Assembly: GCA_944376425.1 (NCBI GenBank)
Contig: CALWCS010000164.1
Coordinates: 1 to 36,463 of the forward strand
DNA: 36,463 bases
Origin: an uncultured Lachnospiraceae bacterium
Lineage (GTDB): Bacteria; Bacillota; Clostridia; Lachnospirales; Lachnospiraceae
Reading direction: 5' to 3'
The stretch's first letter is position 1; every line of letters begins with the position of its first letter. The position numbers were made by a program, and so were the translations under genes. This document shows, in pieces, positions 1-7,301 of this stretch. Under the pieces are notes generated by a model that was given only the letters and a program-made list of their open reading frames with translations, did no database searches and was not told where the DNA came from.

Positions 1-260
1 TCATAGAGGGACTATGGGGAAGGTGTTAGACCGAAGCTTTAATAAAATGCAGTTTTAAAGCGGTCAGTTCTACAAACGGGGAGGTTCCCCTCCCCATAAA
101 ATTTTTCTGAAAAACTTACACAAAAAACTTGACAAACCCTGAAATCGAAAAAGTTCAACGAGTTCAGCACACTTTTCTTATAAAAACTCTATTTTTGTTT
201 TTAGGGTGGCAAATGGGTGGCAATTCCACCATTTTCTTTTCTTTATTTTCCCTAAAATCC
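1..260. other. Gene-free left edge with short repeats
   Basis: No convincing gene lies between the window edge and the 3' end of rlmD. The overlapping short plus-strand reading frames here have no ribosome site and no recognisable protein features. The stretch holds a plus-strand terminator (78-106), a 9-bp direct repeat GGGTGGCAA at 204-212 and 214-222, and a small hairpin GGTGG/CCACC at 216-230 followed by T-rich DNA. Transcripts entering from the left would be stopped before running antisense into rlmD. The repeats may mark the end of an element lying outside the window, but this is only a suggestion. Confidence 0.5.
78..106 (+). terminator. Intrinsic terminator at left edge
   Basis: The stem GGGGAGG (78-84) pairs with CCTCCCC (89-95) across a TTCC loop and is followed by an A/T-rich tail. 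It would end a transcript arriving from the left of the window. Confidence 0.6.
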
Positions 261-1616
261 TTATTTTTTCCTATTCAAAAGAGCAACTGTCTCCACATGC
301 ACCGTTCCCGGAAACATATCCACACAGCATACTTTTTCCACCTGATATCCTCTTGCCTGCAGCACTTCTAAATCTCTTGCCAGACTTGTCGGTTTACAGG
401 AAATATATACCAGATGATCTACTCCATATGCAATAATTTTTTCCAGTGCTTTCGGATGAATTCCATCTCTTGGAGGGTCTAAAACAATCAAATCTGGTTT
501 TTCTTCAATGGTATCGATTACTTTTAACACATCTCCTGCTATAAATTCACAGTTATGCAGTCCATTTCTTTGGGCGTTCTTTTTTGCCGCTTCCACTGCC
601 TCTTCCACAATCTCAACTCCAATTACCTTTTTTGCAACTGGTGCCAGCATCTGCGCAATTGTTCCGGTTCCGCTGTATAAGTCGAAAATTATTTTATCTT
701 TTGTTGTTCCGACATATTCTCTTGCTGTCTCATATAATACTTCTGCTCCCAGGGAATTCGTCTGAAAAAAGGAAAATGGAGAAATCTTAAATGTTAAGCC
801 TAACAATTCTTCTTCAAAATAATCTCTTCCATATAAAATTTCTGTCCGGTCATTTTGCACGATATCTGCAAGGCTGTCATTTTCCGTATGCAAAATTCCT
901 ACTATGTTTCCTTCCAGATTTAACGATAAAATTGCATCTTTCATAGGATTAAGATCTGCCGTTTCTTGTGTGCTGGTCACAAGATCTACTAGAATTTCTT
1001 TCGATTTTGCTCCTTTTCTCACGAGTAAATGTCTAAAATATCCCTTGTGAGACAGTTTATGATAATAAGACAGATGTAATTTTTGGGCTTCATCTAATAC
1101 ACATCTTAAAATTTTTCCATAATCTTCATCCACAATTTTGCACTGATCCACTGTCAAAATGTCATAAAAACTTCCTTTTTTATGCATTCCAAGAGAAAGG
1201 GGACCGTCTTTATATTCATCTCCAAAGGAAAATTCCATCTTATTCCGGTATACAAACTGTTTTGGACTTCTCTTTATCCCTTCAAATGTATAATCTGCGC
1301 AAACTTGATCTAGTAAATCCTGCACTTGATTTGCTTTCATTTTTAATTGATCTTCATATTCTAAGTTCTGATAAGTACATCCTCCGCAGTTTCCAAAATG
1401 AGGACAGATCGGTTCTATCTCATTGTCTGCTTTTTCCAGTACTTCTAAAATTCTTCCTTCACATTTTCCTTTTCTGACTTTTTGAATCATCACTCTTACT
1501 TTCTGACCTGATACCCCGTCTTTCACTATAATCTCTTTTTCTTCTGTCCGTATGATCCCTTTATTTGGAAATGCCACTTTAGTGATGATTCCTTCAACAA
1601 TCTGTCCTTTTTTCAC
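261..1616 (-). CDS. rlmD: 23S rRNA (uracil-5-)-methyltransferase, RlmD/RumA family
   Basis: This enzyme uses S-adenosylmethionine to make 5-methyluridine in 23S rRNA. The 451-residue protein has an N-terminal TRAM-type RNA-binding domain (about 1-58), then the iron-sulfur cluster cysteines in CPHFGNCGGC (Cys71, 77, 80) with a fourth in VDQCKI. The C-terminal Rossmann methyltransferase has DLYSGTGTIAQ, LDPPRDG and the catalytic-cysteine motif SCKPTSLARD. The reading frame is open further upstream but overlaps another gene there. I chose the GTG at 1616 because GAGGAG sits just before it and the length then fits the family. It lies 64 bp downstream of the small membrane protein gene and probably shares its transcript. 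In Gram-positives one enzyme may modify two sites (RlmCD), so the exact target is not settled. Confidence 0.93.
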   Translation of the reverse strand: MKKGQIVEGIITKVAFPNKGIIRTEEKEIIVKDGVSGQKVRVMIQKVRKGKCEGRILEVLEKADNEIEPICPHFGNCGGCTYQNLEYEDQLKMKANQVQDLLDQVCADYTFEGIKRSPKQFVYRNKMEFSFGDEYKDGPLSLGMHKKGSFYDILTVDQCKIVDEDYGKILRCVLDEAQKLHLSYYHKLSHKGYFRHLLVRKGAKSKEILVDLVTSTQETADLNPMKDAILSLNLEGNIVGILHTENDSLADIVQNDRTEILYGRDYFEEELLGLTFKISPFSFFQTNSLGAEVLYETAREYVGTTKDKIIFDLYSGTGTIAQMLAPVAKKVIGVEIVEEAVEAAKKNAQRNGLHNCEFIAGDVLKVIDTIEEKPDLIVLDPPRDGIHPKALEKIIAYGVDHLVYISCKPTSLARDLEVLQARGYQVEKVCCVDMFPGTVHVETVALLNRKK

Positions 1617-1680
1617 ACTTTTCTCCTCTCTGTTCCGCAAAAAAGACAGGTGCGAAAACACATCTGTCTTTTTCTTGATT

Positions 1681-1971
1681 TTATTCTTCCTCTGATTTTT
1701 CTTCGGCTTGTGTCTCTTCTTCTTGCTCTTCTTGTTTTTCAGCCGTTTCTTCTTGCTCATCTGCATCTTCAAAATAGTCGTCGAAATCATCGTCAAAATC
1801 ATCATCAAAGTCTTCCAGATAATCTGGTGTGAAATAACGATATACTGCATATGCAATTCCTGCAACGGCTGCTACTGCTCCAATGACGGCAAGAATCCAA
1901 AGTACTCGATTCTTGCTTTTCTCCTCATCTCTTTTTTGCAGAGCTGCCATAAAATCTTCAATTTTACTCAT
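1681..1971 (-). CDS. Small membrane protein with long acidic tail
   Basis: I know no assigned function for this 96-residue protein. A charged N-terminus (1-20) is followed by one hydrophobic segment (about 23-45, VLWILAVIGAVAAVAGIAYA). From residue 50 the protein is almost entirely Asp and Glu, first as three DDDFDD-like units and then as a Glu/Gln-rich end. It starts with an ATG after AAAGGA and has its own probable promoter at 2007-2012. It precedes rlmD on the same strand, and the rlmD frame overlaps it in another frame, which supports the later rlmD start. The layout suggests a single-pass protein, with the acidic tail on one side of the membrane binding a basic partner or metal ions. That role is inference. 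Confidence 0.8.
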   Translation of the reverse strand: MSKIEDFMAALQKRDEEKSKNRVLWILAVIGAVAAVAGIAYAVYRYFTPDYLEDFDDDFDDDFDDYFEDADEQEETAEKQEEQEEETQAEEKSEEE

Positions 1972-2006
1972 TCCTGCTCACGTCCTTTCTAGATTTTCTT
2001 TTGTTT

Positions 2007-2012
2007 AGTATA
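2007..2012 (-). promoter_or_regulatory. Probable extended -10 promoter
   Basis: On the minus strand TATACT is preceded by TGT, an extended -10 (TGnTATACT). No good -35 is visible. It lies about 36 bp upstream of the small membrane protein start and would drive that gene and rlmD. Confidence 0.45.
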
Positions 2013-2053
2013 ACACCAAAAGGGGAAATTTACTATTAAAAATTAATAAATTT

Positions 2054-4276
2054 TTACAATTTCTTTAGTTTTGCAAAAGCTGCATACAATTTCTTGATTC
2101 CCGCTTTTTCAAAATTTACAGTAACAGCGTAATCTCGTCCGCCGTCTTCAATCTTTTCTACGATTCCCACCCCATATTTAATATGTTTTACTGTATCGCC
2201 TTCAGAATATCCCAATTCTCCTTTTTTCTGTTTTTCTAAATTTTTCGGCATAAAAATTTTCTGCTTAAATGCTTGTCTTGCCTGAGCATGAATATTCTGC
2301 TTGGCAGCTTCTCTTTCTTCTCTCGTCACTTGATTTCTTTTTCTTTCATTCCCAATCTCTACCATTTCTTCTGGTATCTCTTTTAGAAATCTCGAAGGAC
2401 GGCTGTATTGTGTTTCACCGTGTACCATTCTCTGCATAGCGCTCATTACTGTCAACTCTTTCATTGCTCTTGTCATTCCAACATAGCAAAGTCTGCGTTC
2501 CTCTTCTAAATCGGTCGGATCTTCTGAGACAATTGCCATGTAACTCGGAAATAATCCTTCTTCCATTCCTGCCATATAAACATATGGAAATTCCAATCCT
2601 TTCGCACTGTGCAAAGTCATCATCACTACATAATCGCTCTGTTCATTGAGATTATCAATATCAGCCACCAATGCCACTTCTTCCAAAAATTCGCTTAAGC
2701 TTGGATGTTCTGCACTTTCTTCATAAGCAGCTGCCTTATTGATCAATTCGTCAATATTTTCGATTCTAGACAGTGCCTCATCCGTTCTCTCAGCTCTTAA
2801 TTCTTCTATATATCCTGTCTGTTCCAAAATATCTTCAATCAGTTCTTTTACCGATAATATCTCTGCTTTACTTTTCATAGACTGAAGAAATGTAACGAAT
2901 GGTTCTACCTTTGACACTCCCCGTCCAATTCCCGGTATCTCAGAAGCATAACGCAAAGCATTATAAAAACTGATATTATTTTCCGCAGCATAGTCCTGAA
3001 CCCTCGTTAAAGTCGTAGCTCCGATTCCTCTTTTGGGCACATTGATAATTCTTCGCACTGCAAGGTCGTCTCGGGAATTGTCAATTGTTTTTAAGTAAGC
3101 CAGAATATCTTTGATCTCTTTTCTTGCGTAGAAATTAATTCCTCCGATAATTTTATACGGAATATTTGCATTTAAAAATTTTTCTTCAAACATACGTGAC
3201 TGTGCATTTGTGCGGTACAAAATGGCAAAATCTTTATAAGCTGCTTCTTCGCACTCTACTTTTTTTCTCACGCATGCCGTCACATAATCTGCTTCTTCAA
3301 ATCCATTCAGAAACTGTTTATATTTTACTTTTTCTCCTTCTTCATTCTGTGTCCAGAGCGTTTTTTCTTTTCTGTGGACATTATTTTTGATCACTCCATT
3401 TGCTGCATTTAAAATATTTTGAGTGGACCGATAATTTTGCTCCAGCTTCACAATTTTTGTATTAGGAAATACTTTTTCAAAATTTAAAATATTTTGAATA
3501 TTTGCGCCTCTAAATTTATAGATCGACTGATCATCATCTCCGACTACACATAAATTCTGATATTTTCCTGCCAAAAGACTGACAAACTGAAATTGTGCCG
3601 TGTTGGTATCCTGATATTCATCAATCATAATATAGCGGAATCTCTCCTGATAACTTTCCAAAACATCCGGATTTTTTTGAAACAGTTCTACCGTCTTCAT
3701 CAAAAGATCATCAAAGTCCAGTGCATTGCTGCTTTTTAACTGTTTTTGGTATTCCCAATATGCCTGAGCAATTTTTTTCTTATAATAGTCTCCTCCTATC
3801 AGCTTTTCATATTTTTCAGGTGTTAAAAGTTCATTTTTTGCCGAAGAAATTGCAGCTAAAATGGCTTTCTCTTTATATGTTTTTGTATCGATTGAAAGTC
3901 GTTTACATACATCTTTCATTACGGATTTCTGATCATCTACATCATAAATTGTAAACCGGTTTTCATATCCCAATCTATCGATATATCTTCTCAAAATTCT
4001 CACACAAGTCGCATGAAAAGTCGCCACCCAGATGCTTTCCGCTCCAAATCCAACCAGATTATCGACACGCCCTCTCATTTCCTGAGCTGCTTTGTTTGTA
4101 AATGTGATTGCCATAATATTCCACGGATTTACTTGTTTTTCTTCTATTAAATAGGCAATTCGATGGGTCAAAACTCTCGTTTTTCCGGAACCTGCTCCTG
4201 CTAAAATCAAAAGCGGTCCTTCTGTGTCATAGACAGCCTCCTTCTGCTTTTCATTCAATGTATCGTATCTACTCAT
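2054..4276 (-). CDS. pcrA: ATP-dependent DNA helicase PcrA/UvrD
   Basis: This is a superfamily 1A 3'-5' DNA helicase for repair and rolling-circle replication. The 740-residue length is normal for PcrA. In order I see the Q motif (LNEKQKEAV), Walker A GAGSGKT (27-33), motif Ia ITFTNKAAQEM, Walker B/motif II DEYQDTN, motif III GDDDQSIYKFRGA, motif IV QNYRST, motif V TLHSAKGLEFPYVY and motif VI YVGMTRA. The C-terminal tail (GDTVKHIKYGVGIV) is the Tudor-like domain that contacts RNA polymerase in PcrA. The ATG at 4276 is preferred over the GTG three codons upstream because AAAGGTG lies six bases before it. No terminator hairpin is evident after the gene. Confidence 0.96.
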   Translation of the reverse strand: MSRYDTLNEKQKEAVYDTEGPLLILAGAGSGKTRVLTHRIAYLIEEKQVNPWNIMAITFTNKAAQEMRGRVDNLVGFGAESIWVATFHATCVRILRRYIDRLGYENRFTIYDVDDQKSVMKDVCKRLSIDTKTYKEKAILAAISSAKNELLTPEKYEKLIGGDYYKKKIAQAYWEYQKQLKSSNALDFDDLLMKTVELFQKNPDVLESYQERFRYIMIDEYQDTNTAQFQFVSLLAGKYQNLCVVGDDDQSIYKFRGANIQNILNFEKVFPNTKIVKLEQNYRSTQNILNAANGVIKNNVHRKEKTLWTQNEEGEKVKYKQFLNGFEEADYVTACVRKKVECEEAAYKDFAILYRTNAQSRMFEEKFLNANIPYKIIGGINFYARKEIKDILAYLKTIDNSRDDLAVRRIINVPKRGIGATTLTRVQDYAAENNISFYNALRYASEIPGIGRGVSKVEPFVTFLQSMKSKAEILSVKELIEDILEQTGYIEELRAERTDEALSRIENIDELINKAAAYEESAEHPSLSEFLEEVALVADIDNLNEQSDYVVMMTLHSAKGLEFPYVYMAGMEEGLFPSYMAIVSEDPTDLEEERRLCYVGMTRAMKELTVMSAMQRMVHGETQYSRPSRFLKEIPEEMVEIGNERKRNQVTREEREAAKQNIHAQARQAFKQKIFMPKNLEKQKKGELGYSEGDTVKHIKYGVGIVEKIEDGGRDYAVTVNFEKAGIKKLYAAFAKLKKL

Positions 4277-4587
4277 GTTGTTCACCTTTCTTTTATCGTT
4301 CTATCGAAATCTTTATTCCATTATGCCATGGTACTTTAAGGAACCGAAAATTTCTGCTATTTTTATCTCTCTTTTTTCGTATCCTTTTCCCATTTTCTAA
4401 AATTGGCAGCTTAGTAAAAAACATTTTCTGCTTGATTTTCTATTTATACTTTTATCTCAGCTAAATATTTTTACTGTAAATTACAGATCACCTCTTGTTT
4501 CCCTTTTATTACATAAAATATTCTTTTTTAAAAATCTCTTGTCATCTAGTATTAAAAACTATATAATGTAATGAAGAGGTGAATAAA
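4277..4587. promoter_or_regulatory. Divergent intergenic region pcrA / DUF1836 gene
   Basis: This 311-bp stretch holds no gene. It contains the strong plus-strand promoter at 4539-4567 and a palindrome CTGTAA-A-TTACAG at 4474-4486 on the pcrA side. TTTACAGTA on the minus strand here matches the -35 region of the yerC promoter. A clear -10 for pcrA could not be assigned. Confidence 0.5.
4539..4567 (+). promoter_or_regulatory. SigA-type promoter of DUF1836 gene
   Basis: TTGTCA (4539-4544), a 17-bp spacer and perfect TATAAT (4562-4567). The expected start is near 4574, giving a leader of about 14 nt that is little more than the ribosome site. Confidence 0.85.
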
Positions 4588-5196
4588 ATGAAAATTGATA
4601 CACAAGATATGATATCTAGTATTTTGGAAAGTATTTCCAGAATTGACTATATTAAGCCCGAAGAGATTCCGGGCATTGATTTGTATATGGATCAGGTCAC
4701 AACTTTCATGGAAAAAAAATTGCAATCTTCAAAACGATATGAGACAGATAAAATTCTGACCAAAACCATGATTAACAATTACGCCAAAAATGACCTGCTT
4801 CCTCCCCCGCTTAAGAAAAAATACTCTAAAGAACATGTTCTTCTTTTAATTTTTATCTATTATTTTAAAGGAATTCTTTCTTTTAATGATATTCAGTCAC
4901 TCCTCAATCCTATTACGGAGAAGTACTTTCAGGCACAGGATTCCTTTTCCTTGGAAGATGTCTACCGTGAAGTCTTTCGCTTGGAAAAAACACAGGTTGA
5001 AAAATTAAAAGATGATTTAGTGGATAAATATAATACCTCTTCTTCTACTTTTTGCTCGGCTCCAGAAGAAAGTCGGGAAATGCTTCAGCGTTTTGCATTT
5101 ATCTGTCTGCTCAGTTTTGATGTCTATGTTAAAAAACAACTAATCGAAAAATTAATTGACTCTGAAAAAGCTCTGCATGAAAAGCCCAAAAAATAA
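4588..5196 (+). CDS. DUF1836 domain protein (MerR-like putative regulator)
   Basis: This 202-residue protein belongs to the DUF1836 family, common in Firmicutes and thought to be MerR-like DNA-binding proteins. The diagnostic stretch LTKTMINNYAKNDLLPPPLKKKYSKEHVLLLIFIYYFKGIL (about residues 57-97) reads as a winged helix: a helix, a 'wing' PPPxKKKYS and a hydrophobic helix. The rest is helical with a charged Lys-rich end. I chose the ATG at 4588, which has AGAGGTG six bases upstream, over the GTG at 4579 that is itself part of that ribosome site. It has its own strong promoter and terminator, so it is a single-gene unit. Its target is unknown. The nearest candidates are its own promoter and divergent pcrA. 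Confidence 0.85.
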   Translation: MKIDTQDMISSILESISRIDYIKPEEIPGIDLYMDQVTTFMEKKLQSSKRYETDKILTKTMINNYAKNDLLPPPLKKKYSKEHVLLLIFIYYFKGILSFNDIQSLLNPITEKYFQAQDSFSLEDVYREVFRLEKTQVEKLKDDLVDKYNTSSSTFCSAPEESREMLQRFAFICLLSFDVYVKKQLIEKLIDSEKALHEKPKK

Positions 5197-5221
5197 GCTG
5201 CTTTTTTAGATAATGAAAACA

Positions 5222-5350
5222 TCGAAAAATTGCCATTATTTACATGAGGGATGCTTTATTTTCAGCATCCCTTTTTATTTTTTTGAATATTTTATTTTTT
5301 CGATATTCAATGACAATTTTTCGATATTTTTTATCTTATATTTCGATATT
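5222..5350. repeat. Nested inverted repeat and three TTTCGATATT repeats
   Basis: TCGAAAAATTGCCATT (5222-5237) is inverted at 5309-5324 with 15 of 16 bases matching and encloses the DUF1836 terminator. TTTCGATATT occurs three times, at 5298-5307, 5319-5328 and 5341-5350, spaced 21-22 bp, about two helical turns. The region lies between convergent genes. Confidence 0.7.
5248..5285 (+). terminator. Terminator of DUF1836 gene
   Basis: The stem GGGATGCT (5248-5255) pairs with AGCATCCC (5264-5271) and a long T-run follows. The hairpin lies inside a larger inverted repeat (5222-5237 with 5309-5324). Confidence 0.9.
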
Positions 5351-5385
5351 ACAGCCTGATTGCTGCAAAAACCTGTTTTTGACTT

Positions 5386-5694
5386 TTAGTTTTCTTCTTT
5401 CTGTTCTTTCTTTTCCATTCTCTGGAATACCATTTCATATCCGTCATTTCCATAGTTCAAAGAACGGTTGACACGGCTGATCGTCGCAGTGGAAGCCCCT
5501 GTCTTCTCAGCGATCTCCAGATATGTCTTTTTCTCTCTTAACATCTTTGCTACTTCAAAGCGCTGTGAGAGGGAGAGCAATTCATTGACTGTGCAGACAT
5601 CCTCAAAAAATAAATAGCACTCTTCTTTATTTTCTAAATTTAAAATTGCTTCAAATAAATTATCTACTGCTTCTGTTCTTATTTTCTTACTCAT
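5386..5694 (-). CDS. yerC: TrpR-like YerC/YecD family DNA-binding protein
   Basis: This 102-residue protein matches the YerC/YecD group of the Trp-repressor superfamily. Residues about 37-85 carry the TrpR-type helix-turn-helix: FFEDVCTVNELLSLSQRFEVAKML, then TYLEIAEKTGASTATISRVNRSL. The ATG at 5694 has AAAGG seven bases upstream; an in-frame ATG six codons earlier has no ribosome site. The promoter (5729-5757) is overlaid with inverted CTGTAAA-type half sites, which suggests self-regulation. The ligand and regulon are unknown. In Bacillus subtilis yerC lies in the neighbourhood of pcrA, as it does here. Confidence 0.9.
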   Translation of the reverse strand: MSKKIRTEAVDNLFEAILNLENKEECYLFFEDVCTVNELLSLSQRFEVAKMLREKKTYLEIAEKTGASTATISRVNRSLNYGNDGYEMVFQRMEKKEQKEEN

Positions 5695-5728
5695 CTTTCT
5701 GCCTTTCTGCATTCAATTTGATGATATT

Positions 5729-5768
5729 ATTTTATCACAGTAAAGATGTACTGTAAAGAAATTTACAG
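5729..5768 (-). promoter_or_regulatory. Promoter and palindromic operator of yerC
   Basis: On the minus strand TTTACA (5757-5752), a 17-bp spacer and TAAAAT (5734-5729). Two inverted repeats overlap it: ACAGTA (5737-5742) with TACTGT (5749-5754), inside the spacer and -35, and CTGTAAA (5751-5757) with TTTACAG (5762-5768). A repressor bound here would block RNA polymerase. Confidence 0.75.
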
Positions 5769-5815
5769 ATTTTCTCTGTTTTCCTCTTTCTTTCAACAGG
5801 TTCAATCAAAATATT

Positions 5816-6541
5816 TCACATTGCAGTCCGATAATAATTGATATATTTTTTTAATTCCTCCACTGACCGATTTACAATCAGCTCTTCTGGAAAATCAATA
5901 CATTTGATGATTGGATCTGAATATTGACTGTTTCCGATATCATAGATACAGTGAGCATCACTGCTCATAATAATCGGTACTTCATATTTTTTGCAAAGAT
6001 CCAGCATTATCATATCATTTGGCAGCGGATCTACTCTTCCTCCATTAGGATTTAAAGAATTATTGTTTAATTCCAACAGTACTTGATGTTCTTTTGCGCC
6101 TTTTACTAAAGCTTCATAATCAACCGGATATCTGCTGTCGTCGGGATGTCCGATCATGTTGACATACGGATTTTCCATTGCTTTTAAATACGCCCTGGTA
6201 TTTTCCTCCTTTGTCCCAGGCTGAAGACATGGGGTATGGAGACTTGCAATCACAACATCCATTTTTTCTAATAAACTATCTTCCAGATCCATCTTTCCTT
6301 CATAACTGATAATATTGACTTCTGCTCCAAAAAGAACTGTTATCCCATACATAGAACGCGGCATCACTTTTAAATTTGTAAAATAAAATTTATGGCATGT
6401 TCCCGGCATAGCAGGTGCGTGCTCTGTAATTCCAAGTACTTTTAACCCTTTTTCCGATGCCTGTTTTGCCATCTCCATAATCGTATTATATGCATGTCCG
6501 CTTGCTAACGTATGTGTATGGATGTCTAATATATTTTTCAA
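5816..6541 (-). CDS. PHP-domain phosphatase, YcdX-like
   Basis: This is a polymerase-and-histidinol-phosphatase (PHP) family metal-dependent phosphoesterase of the YcdX type, 241 residues. Metal ligands are visible in order: DIHTHT near the N-terminus, EHAP, GAEVN, SLHTP, GHPDD and the final SSDAH. The first in-frame ATG (6583) lies inside the promoter -10, so it cannot be the start. A TTG at 6541 with AAGAAGG seven bases upstream gives MKNILDIHTHT, the usual start of this family. The physiological substrate is unknown. It is divergent from the ferredoxin gene. Confidence 0.88.
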   Translation of the reverse strand: MKNILDIHTHTLASGHAYNTIMEMAKQASEKGLKVLGITEHAPAMPGTCHKFYFTNLKVMPRSMYGITVLFGAEVNIISYEGKMDLEDSLLEKMDVVIASLHTPCLQPGTKEENTRAYLKAMENPYVNMIGHPDDSRYPVDYEALVKGAKEHQVLLELNNNSLNPNGGRVDPLPNDMIMLDLCKKYEVPIIMSSDAHCIYDIGNSQYSDPIIKCIDFPEELIVNRSVEELKKYINYYRTAM

Positions 6542-6578
6542 TGTTTTTCCTTCTTTCTTCCTGCTTTTTTGCGCTTTT

Positions 6579-6607
6579 ATCATATCATAAGATCAAAAAA
6601 ATAACAA
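6579..6607 (-). promoter_or_regulatory. SigA-type promoter of PHP phosphatase gene
   Basis: On the minus strand TTGTTA (6607-6602), a 17-bp spacer and TATGAT (6584-6579). The predicted start near 6572 lies downstream of the first in-frame ATG and upstream of the TTG at 6541, so it helps decide the translation start. Confidence 0.75.
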
Positions 6608-6642
6608 TATACGACATTTTGCTAGCAATTTTCTCTCCGATT

Positions 6643-6651
6643 TGTTATAAT
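6643..6651 (+). promoter_or_regulatory. Extended -10 promoter of ferredoxin gene
   Basis: TGTTATAAT is an extended -10 (TGnTATAAT) 39 bp before the start codon. There is no recognisable -35 at 17 bp. Confidence 0.65.
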
Positions 6652-6689
6652 TTTTTTGTAAATGATTAATATTTAATGGAGGATAAACC

Positions 6690-7079
6690 ATGAAAAAATT
6701 AGTACTGACTGACAAAACAGCTTGCAAAGCATGCCTTGCATGTGTAGATGCCTGCTCCACTGCATTTTACAAAGAATTTGATCCTGACAAATCCTGCATT
6801 CAGATCAATGCCAAACCAGACGGATCGCCAAAACCTGCTCTTTGTATTCAGTGCGGAAAATGTGCAAAGGTCTGCGAAGCCGGCGCTATCACTCAAAATG
6901 CAAAAGGTGTTTATATGATCAATAAAAAGAAATGTACACACTGCGGAAAATGTGTGGAAGTCTGTCCAATGGGTGTTATGGTCAAGGTATCAGAAGAGGC
7001 GGCGCCTTCCAAATGTATTGCGTGCGGTATTTGCGCAAAGGCATGTCCGATGGGAATTCTGGAGATCAAAGAATCCTAA
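6690..7079 (+). CDS. Four-cluster 4Fe-4S ferredoxin-type protein
   Basis: This 129-residue soluble electron carrier has cysteines for up to four [4Fe-4S] clusters: CKACLACVDAC (12-22), CIQCGKCAKVC, CTHCGKCVEVC and CIACGICAKAC, each usually followed by Pro, Glu-Ala or Ser. The pattern resembles the electron-transfer subunits (HycB/CooF type) of hydrogenases and dehydrogenases. No catalytic partner is adjacent, so it is an orphan carrier. It has a strong GGAGGA ribosome site, its own promoter and a terminator, so it is monocistronic. Its partner enzymes cannot be named from this window. Confidence 0.9.
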   Translation: MKKLVLTDKTACKACLACVDACSTAFYKEFDPDKSCIQINAKPDGSPKPALCIQCGKCAKVCEAGAITQNAKGVYMINKKKCTHCGKCVEVCPMGVMVKVSEEAAPSKCIACGICAKACPMGILEIKES

Positions 7080-7121
7080 TTTTTGGTACTGTTTCATATC
7101 ATACCCTTATTTCTGCGATAG

Positions 7122-7160
7122 GGCGCTGCAACTTACTAATTTGCAGTGCCTTCTTTTTTC
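7122..7160 (+). terminator. Terminator of ferredoxin gene
   Basis: The stem GGCGCTGCAA (7122-7131) pairs with TTGCAGTGCC (7141-7150), including one G-U pair, and TTCTTTTTT follows. Confidence 0.9.
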
Positions 7161-7301
7161 TCATTTTATTTTTGCCTAGACAAACACCTTTTTTTATTTT
7201 TTTCGTACACTATTATTATCGGATACAGAAATAGCAAAAAGGGATCATCTTTTTTCTCTCTGTGTCACAGTATAAAAAAATAGAAAGGATCATCATTATT
7301 T

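Noticed and set aside
129..436. Plus-strand ORFs at the left edge
   Set aside because: They overlap rlmD antisense, have no ribosome site and give hydrophobic low-complexity translations typical of shadow frames.
1617..1865. 83-residue N-terminal extension of RlmD
   Set aside because: It overlaps the convincing membrane protein gene in another frame, is a low-complexity Lys-rich translation of its acidic tail, and a GTG with a good ribosome site lies at 1616.
5298..5350. CRISPR-like array
   Set aside because: The repeats are 10 bp with 11-12 bp between them, with only three copies and no cas genes nearby.
6542..6583. Start of the PHP phosphatase at the ATG at 6583
   Set aside because: This ATG overlaps the promoter -10 and would not be in the transcript. 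The TTG at 6541 fits the family and has a ribosome site.
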